A DNA stretch of 56,348 nt, from NCBI GenBank assembly GCA_002329205.1, contig DCTC01000001.1, positions 402,223 through 458,570 of the forward strand, in the 5' to 3' direction. The position numbers were made by a program, and so were the translations under genes. Below are positions 51,289 to 56,348 of this stretch, one piece after another; the stretch's first letter is position 1; every line of letters starts with the position of its first letter. Under the pieces are notes generated by a model. That model saw only the letters and a list, made by a program, of their open reading frames with translations, was not told the DNA's origin and made no database searches. The stretch comes from Candidatus Roizmanbacteria bacterium UBA1450 (GTDB lineage: Bacteria; Patescibacteriota; Microgenomatia; UBA1406; GWC2-37-13).

Positions 51289-51364
51289 GTGTAACGCGAA
51301 GCGTATATCGTGTAACGTCATTCTACCTTTAAAAACGTTACACGCTGCACGTTATACGTTACAC
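51289..51364. repeat. Long imperfect inverted repeat directly before the 51369 start codon
   Basis: Arms 51289-51318 and 51335-51364 (30 bases each, 23 of 30 matching, outer 8 and inner 10 perfect) with a 16-base loop. Each arm carries GTGTAACG or its complement twice, so it also contains direct repeats. The hairpin ends four bases before the next ATG. Confidence 0.9.
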
Positions 51365-51368
51365 CATT

Positions 51369-52883
51369 ATGACCTGGTTATTTACAAAAACACCGCTATC
51401 ATTTTTTGTAATGGATTTATGGCGGGATGAAGCTTTTTCATTCGTCATGGCACAACAAAATATCTTTGATATTATCCGAACGACAGCCATAGACTTTAAT
51501 CCGCCCTTGTACTACATTCTTCTCCATTACTGGATGATTCTATTTGGAGATTCAGAAATCGCGATGCGCAGTCTTTCGCTGGTATTCTACGGTTTAACCC
51601 TTTTTATTCTGTATGAAATTATGACGCAGGTTTTCCGGATTCCTTTTAAAAGATCAATCTTCTATTTTATTTTTATTGCTATCAATCCATTTCTTCTTTT
51701 TTATGCCTTTGAAGCACGAATGTATACGATGGTGACTTTTTTTGTCACTCTTTCGTATTATGCCTTGTGGACTAACAAGAAAAAACTATACGTTCTTGCC
51801 CTTATTGCCTCTCTTTATACTCATTATTTTTCCGTTTTAATACTGGGTGTGCAACTATTTGAGCATCTTCTCTCCTTCTTCCCCCAGGAAAAACAGATAG
51901 GTATATTAGTCAAAGTCTATAGATACTTCACTTTATCGTTTCTCAGAAAACAATTGAACTTATTAGCAAAATCGTTTCAATTTCTTATTCCGATACTTTT
52001 ATTTTTTCCCTGGGCGGTTTATCTGCTCACTGTACACGATTTTGGTTCAGGAGATTTCTGGATTATTGTTCCTCCCGCAAAAGATATCCTATATCTTCCG
52101 TTCGTACTTTATACAGGGTACGAACGGGTATTTGGGAAATATTATCATGGGGAAGCGGGCTATACAGGCTTTCACAGTTACTTAAATATATTGCTCTTTT
52201 TATTACTGATAATTCCGATCATCAGATATCTCATCCTGTTTATAAGCTCCAAAATCAAATTTAAACCCGCAAATTCACAAAATCATACTGTGCAAAACCA
52301 CAAAATTTTCTCACTGTATCTTTGGGCTTTTGTTCCTCCAGTAATGTTGTTTCTCATCTCACTCGTGAGTACACCACTCTATCATCCACGATATTTTATA
52401 TTTGCAGTGCCAGGTTTGATTCTGCTCCTTATCACATCTGTTGAGATCATAGCAGCTTGGATAGACAGAGGTATTATGAATATTCCGAAACCCCGCACCA
52501 TTGTGCAGCGCATAGCACCTCATAGTTCCATTATTGTTTCATTTGTTGTACTCACGTACATTATTTCATTGACGCAACAATTCAATAAACTCAACATACA
52601 ATATCACTACAAACGTGATGTTTCCAGTTTGTATAGTGAAATCATGGCAATTCGAAGCGATGATGAACCGATTTATGTTACCAGTGAACTTGATTATCAC
52701 CTTGCACTCTATTACGCCAGAAATGCTGAGGTATTTATCTTCAATAAATCCTATACAGAGATTCCTTCATATGTCGGGAAAGTCCTTATTCCGAGGGATG
52801 CAGTAATATTTACGAAACCGCTCTACCCTCTAAAAGCATATGTTGTTTTTTACAATACATTTGAGATATATTCGGAGATTTGA
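51369..52883 (+). CDS. GT39-like (dolichyl-phosphate-mannose mannosyltransferase-type) membrane glycosyltransferase
   Basis: 504 residues with many membrane helices. The first extracellular loop has WRDEAFSFVMAQQN, the acidic pair of GT-C/PMT_2 enzymes, and FNPPLYYILLHYWMILFGDSEIAMRSLS (given as two adjoining pieces) is typical of the bacterial family members. A luminal C-terminal part follows (DVSSLYSEIMAIRSDDEPIYV, YHLALYYARNAEVFIF). Such enzymes move sugars from lipid carriers to proteins or glycans outside the membrane. The start ATG at 51369 is directly preceded by a long hairpin, which may affect translation. It follows the GT2 gene and probably shares its pathway. Confidence 0.82.
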   Translation: MTWLFTKTPLSFFVMDLWRDEAFSFVMAQQNIFDIIRTTAIDFNPPLYYILLHYWMILFGDSEIAMRSLSLVFYGLTLFILYEIMTQVFRIPFKRSIFYFIFIAINPFLLFYAFEARMYTMVTFFVTLSYYALWTNKKKLYVLALIASLYTHYFSVLILGVQLFEHLLSFFPQEKQIGILVKVYRYFTLSFLRKQLNLLAKSFQFLIPILLFFPWAVYLLTVHDFGSGDFWIIVPPAKDILYLPFVLYTGYERVFGKYYHGEAGYTGFHSYLNILLFLLLIIPIIRYLILFISSKIKFKPANSQNHTVQNHKIFSLYLWAFVPPVMLFLISLVSTPLYHPRYFIFAVPGLILLLITSVEIIAAWIDRGIMNIPKPRTIVQRIAPHSSIIVSFVVLTYIISLTQQFNKLNIQYHYKRDVSSLYSEIMAIRSDDEPIYVTSELDYHLALYYARNAEVFIFNKSYTEIPSYVGKVLIPRDAVIFTKPLYPLKAYVVFYNTFEIYSEI

Positions 52884-52939
52884 CATCTTATAAAATGGAA
52901 ACGACATTATTGGCTCTTATCGAAATCAATTATTTTTGT

Positions 52940-52945
52940 TACAAT
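52940..52945 (+). promoter_or_regulatory. -10 element of secE-nusG
   Basis: TACAAT ends 5 bases before the ATG of secE at 52951, again close enough for a leaderless message. No convincing -35. Confidence 0.4.
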
Positions 52946-52950
52946 ACTCT

Positions 52951-53151
52951 ATGGCAATCAAAGCAGCAAAATCAACCACATTAGTACATGATCTTATCGG
53001 TGAACTGAAAAAAGTTACCTGGCCTTCAAAAGAAGAAACAGTCAGACTTACCGTTGTCGTTGTTGCAATATCCTTGATTATTGGCTTCTATATAGGTATA
53101 ATTGATTTCCTGTTAGCATACGGCCTTGAGTTTATGACTACTCTCAGATAA
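52951..53151 (+). CDS. secE: Preprotein translocase subunit SecE
   Basis: 66 residues from ATG 52951; a TTG five codons upstream is less likely because the -10 hexamer lies between. It shows the SecE signature LIGELKKVTWPSKEETVRLT followed by one membrane helix (about 36-58). SecE clamps the SecY channel and is required for export, on which the many signal-peptide proteins here depend. It is followed 39 bases later by nusG, the usual bacterial pair. Confidence 0.95.
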   Translation: MAIKAAKSTTLVHDLIGELKKVTWPSKEETVRLTVVVVAISLIIGFYIGIIDFLLAYGLEFMTTLR

Positions 53152-53190
53152 AAATCAGGCGTATCGGTAATTTACTATTATTTTATATTC

Positions 53191-53832
53191 ATGGCAGACA
53201 AAAAAGACATCAAACAGAATGAAAACGGAGAGGAAGAAGCAGTCCAAGCAGAAACCACCGAACAAAATGAAGAAGAAACAAAACAAGAAACTCCTGTAAA
53301 AAACAGAGATCAAGGAAAATGGTATGTGCTTCATTCACAGACCGGTCATGAAAATCGCGTAAAGAATAATCTCGAACAGCGTATTCAGAGTCTGGGTGTT
53401 GAGGATAAAATTTTCGAAATTATTGTCCCGACACGTGAGGTTGTGGTCATTAAAAAGGGTAAAAAAACAAAACAGAAAGAAAAAGTATTTCCAGGGTACA
53501 TATTTGTCCGCATGGAACTGAATGATCAGTCCTGGCTTGTTGTCCGCACAACCGAAGGTGTAACCGGATTTATCGGTGCAGGTACAAAGCCTACTCCGAT
53601 TTCCGATAAAGAAGTTTCGGCTATCATGCGCTTCGTTGAACAGGAACAACCCAAATTCAAAGCTAAATTCTCCATCGGAGAGGCTGTCAAGATTACCGAA
53701 GGGCCATTTGCAGATTTCCTCGGATCCGTCGAAGAAATTGATGAAGAAAAAGGTAAAATTCGGGTTCTTGTCTCCATTTTCGATCGGGAAACCCCGGTTG
53801 AACTCGATTTCCTGCAAGTCAAAAAGCTTTGA
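53191..53832 (+). CDS. nusG: Transcription termination/antitermination protein NusG
   Basis: 213 residues. An acidic, Glu/Gln-rich N-terminal extension of about 45 residues precedes the NGN domain (KWYVLHSQTGHENRVKNNL, KVFPGYIFVRMELND, TTEGVTGFIGAGTKP) and the C-terminal KOW domain (IGEAVKITEGPFADFLGSVEEI). It binds RNA polymerase and, through KOW, Rho or ribosomal S10. It follows secE, but the ribosomal protein genes rplK and rplA that usually come next are not present; instead a convergent gene abuts it with no gap (stops at 53832 and 53833). Confidence 0.96.
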   Translation: MADKKDIKQNENGEEEAVQAETTEQNEEETKQETPVKNRDQGKWYVLHSQTGHENRVKNNLEQRIQSLGVEDKIFEIIVPTREVVVIKKGKKTKQKEKVFPGYIFVRMELNDQSWLVVRTTEGVTGFIGAGTKPTPISDKEVSAIMRFVEQEQPKFKAKFSIGEAVKITEGPFADFLGSVEEIDEEKGKIRVLVSIFDRETPVELDFLQVKKL

Positions 53833-54996
53833 TTACGTGGAAACAGAAACCTTTTCTGCTTCCTGTCGTGCATTTCTCAGATCACGGGTATCGATTGCAA
53901 ATATCGGTTGAGAGTATCCGTTTGCTTCATTATATTTATTCTCTTCGTCGTAATACACCGCATCTCCGCTCTCTGAGCCTGCCTGAACGAGAAAAAGTGC
54001 ACCCTGCCGGTAATGCGGATCTTTCGCATTGAGCATTGCCTGTGGGGTAACGAGCCCAATATGTCCGTTCATCCATTGTGCGTTCGGTGTTTCTTTTTCT
54101 TTTTTAATCGATAGAAAGACAGGATATCCACTATTAGCTAGTCGTTGAGCTTCTAGTCTGTCAATAAGTACGACACCTGCTTGTGTATCTGTACGAGATG
54201 CTTCTTTTATTATACGATCGTGCATGTTATTGGCCAATAAAGCTCTCCCATTTTCATCAAATCGCGAAAAGACAGGATGAACCTGAAATATATCTGCCAT
54301 ATCGCTTGCGGCGACGTTACAAAACGTAGTGACACGTGTGCCGTTATCCACGGGTGCATATCTTCCATTATCCTCACGTCCAAGGTTGAGATGGTGAGTC
54401 ACGTGTATAAAGCTTCCAAGCGAACGCTGGCCGGGCAGATTGTATACCATATCTTCCGGATGAATTGGGCGCAAATGCCAATCCAAAGGCCAAATTTTAC
54501 TTCCGTCCTCAAAAGTTTCTATAGCCTGAACATAGCCAATTTCTTGTCCTTTGCGGAAGTCGGGGCTGGGATTGGGCGGTGTATATTCATGAGCAGTCAG
54601 GATAGCTTTTTGTTCAGGAGATTTTGCTTTTTCTTGTGGTCGAGGTGTTGAGCCGGTATTGTCTGATGCTTCAGCTCCTTTGGGAAGCATCATTGTTGCT
54701 GCTACTGCTGCAGCTCCCGCCAAAAATGCTCTCCGGGAAGGAGACTTCGGTTCCGTATTATTTTGAGTGAGCGTATCGGATTTATCCGTATTTTTGTTTT
54801 TGTGGATAATACTCCTCCATGCGTTCAGCGCTCGTTCTTTCAAATGCTCTATCCAATTCAGCTTATGTTCCGATAAAGGAGTAAAATTTTGAGCTGTGGG
54901 GTCTGTTTCTTGAGGTGTATTGCCCAATTCCTGAAGCCGATTCATAACAGGTGCCATTCCCTCTGAGGTACTGCCTTCCATAGTATTATGGTACAC
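53833..54996 (-). CDS. Exported protein with twin-arginine-like signal and possible cysteine-peptidase domain
   Basis: 387 residues starting at GTG 54996, which has GAGGTG five bases upstream; ATG 54981 is the alternative. A polar N-terminal part of about 85 residues precedes SPSRRAFLAGAAAVAATMM and a site near AEASD, which looks like a twin-arginine signal but is placed unusually far in. The C-terminal domain (about 170-380) has TTFCNVAASDMADIF and, later, NGHIGLVTPQAML. A Cys followed by a His in G-H-x-G is the arrangement of NlpC/P60 and CHAP-like wall hydrolases. Family membership is tentative. No tat genes are visible in this window. Possible role in cell-wall turnover. Confidence 0.6.
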   Translation of the reverse strand: MYHNTMEGSTSEGMAPVMNRLQELGNTPQETDPTAQNFTPLSEHKLNWIEHLKERALNAWRSIIHKNKNTDKSDTLTQNNTEPKSPSRRAFLAGAAAVAATMMLPKGAEASDNTGSTPRPQEKAKSPEQKAILTAHEYTPPNPSPDFRKGQEIGYVQAIETFEDGSKIWPLDWHLRPIHPEDMVYNLPGQRSLGSFIHVTHHLNLGREDNGRYAPVDNGTRVTTFCNVAASDMADIFQVHPVFSRFDENGRALLANNMHDRIIKEASRTDTQAGVVLIDRLEAQRLANSGYPVFLSIKKEKETPNAQWMNGHIGLVTPQAMLNAKDPHYRQGALFLVQAGSESGDAVYYDEENKYNEANGYSQPIFAIDTRDLRNARQEAEKVSVST

Positions 54997-55290
54997 GTTT
55001 TCACCTCAATACACAATTAGTTTTTAAATGGTATGTTAACAATACGTAAAAGGACGAATTGAAATTAATTAACAACCAGTAAGAATATCCTATAGCAATT
55101 GATTTTTCATAGTTAATCTGATAAAATAAGTGCCTTATATATTAGCTGTCCATTTGCATGGATTGTTTTGATATGTAAACCCAAACGTGATTGGAACTAT
55201 CCCACTTTTTGCTTATGGGCTTAGTGTATCCTTTCACACCTTAATAATTGATGTTGTAACAATTTCTCGTAATACAATTCTGCGAAATGG

Positions 55291-55337
55291 TGAGCAGACA
55301 GGACTTTATCTTTATTCGATAGATGTTTGTCTGCTCA
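55291..55337. repeat. Perfect 10-base inverted repeat upstream of the right-edge gene
   Basis: TGAGCAGACA (55291-55300) and TGTCTGCTCA (55328-55337) with a 27-base spacer. It could be an operator for a dimeric regulator or a stem in the leader of the 55455 gene. Confidence 0.7.
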
Positions 55338-55443
55338 TCGTTTACGGCAGACTTTTGTATTATGAGAAGGCACATGATACAAAAGTAAACGAACGGGCAA
55401 CATGTACTGAAGAACACAGATCGTGACAGTTCAACTATCTCAT

Positions 55444-55448
55444 GGAGG
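55444..55448 (+). promoter_or_regulatory. Strong ribosome binding site of the 55455 gene
   Basis: GGAGG six bases before ATG 55455. It is one of the clearest Shine-Dalgarno sequences in the window, where most genes have none. Confidence 0.75.
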
Positions 55449-55454
55449 CTCATT

Positions 55455-56348
55455 ATGTTGACGAAGCGTTTTGTTCTGTCGATCATCGGTTTGATTGTAT
55501 TGCTTTTCAGTTCAATCCAGCCCGTTTTTGCACAGGAAGAAGTCTATCTGCCTGCAGTTCGTGTTTCACAAGAACAATCGGTAGAGGCTGCTGGCGGAAC
55601 GAACGGCGAAAAAATTCACGTTCGCCCGCCTACCCTTGAGGATCATGAGTGCAACGATTCCGAGTGGCACTTCGTGATCAATCAACTTGCAGACCCGGAC
55701 AAGGCACCCGCCAAAATCCGGGTCAAGTTCAGCGACGGAAGTGAGGTTGATGTACCCCTTGAGAAGGTAAGCGGAGGTGTAGCCCACTATACCTACACGG
55801 GGAAACTGAATCTGACAGTCGTAGATGCGTGGACGTGGATCACCACGGAACATGGACAGTTCAATCTGTCCCATGGACCGTGTGGTGAACCCACCGAAAC
55901 GCCGACACCGACGCCCGAACCGCAGTTCTGTACGGAAGGAGAAATCCTTTTCGATCAGAGCGGCGTGACGTTTGACGACGGTGACGAGTTTGATTCCCCG
56001 ATCGGCAAGTTCAAAGTTGAGTTCCTTGACGGGGATTCCGAACTTTGGACGTATACCCGTGAAGGGAACGTCATGGCTCGTATCGTCAAGCAGGTAAAGT
56101 TGACCAGTCTGGATGGCGAGATCGAATGGCTGGAGTTTGTAGTTTTCGACTTCGACCATGCGCCTGGTATCAGCTTTGACTTTGAGGGAACAGTTGTTGC
56201 TCCTACGGAGCTTAAGGAGGACGAGTGGCAAGTCGGAACCGTGGGTCTCACTGCGACGTCAGTTGTAGTAGACTACGGGAAAGATTCTTCCCACTTCAAC
56301 CTCTGCGGGAAGAAGGTCCCGGTGACGGAGACACCAACGCCTCCCACG
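55455..56348 (+). CDS. Exported protein with repeated beta domains and Thr-Pro linkers (3' end beyond window)
   Basis: 298 codons open to the right edge. A classical signal peptide (MLTKRFVLSIIGLIVLLFSS, ending PVFAQEE) is followed by two similar domains. The first ends GQFNLSHGPCGEPTETPTPT and the second ends SHFNLCGKKVPVTETPTPPT, so a repeated unit is separated by Thr-Pro linkers. The second domain has GEILFDQSGVTFDDGDEFD and ELWTYTREGNV. Two cysteines per unit may form disulphides. Codon use is clearly richer in G and C than in the neighbours, and a strong Shine-Dalgarno is present, which suggests transfer from another lineage. No family recognised. Confidence 0.8.
   Translation, partial: MLTKRFVLSIIGLIVLLFSSIQPVFAQEEVYLPAVRVSQEQSVEAAGGTNGEKIHVRPPTLEDHECNDSEWHFVINQLADPDKAPAKIRVKFSDGSEVDVPLEKVSGGVAHYTYTGKLNLTVVDAWTWITTEHGQFNLSHGPCGEPTETPTPTPEPQFCTEGEILFDQSGVTFDDGDEFDSPIGKFKVEFLDGDSELWTYTREGNVMARIVKQVKLTSLDGEIEWLEFVVFDFDHAPGISFDFEGTVVAPTELKEDEWQVGTVGLTATSVVVDYGKDSSHFNLCGKKVPVTETPTPPT

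Larger units (their letters stand above)
54997..55454. other. 458-base intergenic region without a supported gene
   Basis: AT-rich region between divergent genes. A 79-codon GTG-started frame (55187-55426) is not supported by any motif. The region holds a perfect 10-base inverted repeat (55291-55300 and 55328-55337) and the Shine-Dalgarno of the next gene. I see nothing else. Confidence 0.6.

Noticed and set aside
55187..55426. 79-codon GTG-started open frame
   Set aside because: No Shine-Dalgarno, no homology I can see, and it lies across the inverted repeat and next to the clear start at 55455.

Overview
The window looks like a bacterial chromosome segment from the Candidate Phyla Radiation (Patescibacteria), probably a Microgenomates-like lineage. 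This is an inference from gene content: very long repetitive surface fibres, WxL-like/DUF916-like wall proteins, a CoA-synthesis fusion and a tyrosyl-tRNA synthetase of archaeal type, AT-rich tightly packed genes, and many start codons placed directly behind a -10 hexamer with no Shine-Dalgarno. No prophage structural genes, integrase, CRISPR array or rRNA are visible.

Layout. 1-9878: two tandem minus-strand S74-type fibre genes (the first runs off the left edge), a divergent secreted/membrane protein at 6917 with an ATP-synthase c-subunit-like C-terminal hairpin, then prepilin peptidase and an M16 peptidase. 9962-20902: one giant fibre gene of about 3646 codons built from GIGTT-type repeats. 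21207-25806: a plus-strand cluster of five exported proteins (two WxL-like/DUF916-like pairs plus a small cupredoxin-like protein), followed by tRNA-Lys. 26162-34049: housekeeping genes (leuS, archaeal-type PPAT-DPCK fusion, archaeal-type tyrS, a lipoprotein pair, transketolase). 34060-44505: a third S74 fibre gene, divergent from a second c-like hairpin protein that is the first gene of an F1-ATPase operon (b, delta, alpha, gamma, beta, epsilon). 44744-48239: umuD, an M29 aminopeptidase, umuC and a HEPN-like gene. 48298-56348: a TPTP-linker surface protein, two glycosyltransferases, secE-nusG, a Tat-like exported protein and, at the right edge, a G+C-richer gene with a strong ribosome binding site.

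Main discovery candidate. The F1 operon has neither a normal a nor a normal c subunit. Its c position is taken by a 268-residue protein with a signal anchor, a beta-rich ectodomain and a c-like helical hairpin that keeps the GRNP loop but lacks the ion-binding carboxylate. A paralogue with the same design lies at 6917, and each copy is divergent from an S74 fibre gene. The ectodomain matches a domain inside the giant fibre. Together this suggests a rotary or scaffold machine in which an F1 motor is coupled to cell-surface fibres rather than to ion flow, analogous in concept to the F1-like X0 ATPases of Mycoplasma. The gene arrangement and missing carboxylates are read from the sequence. The coupling is inference.
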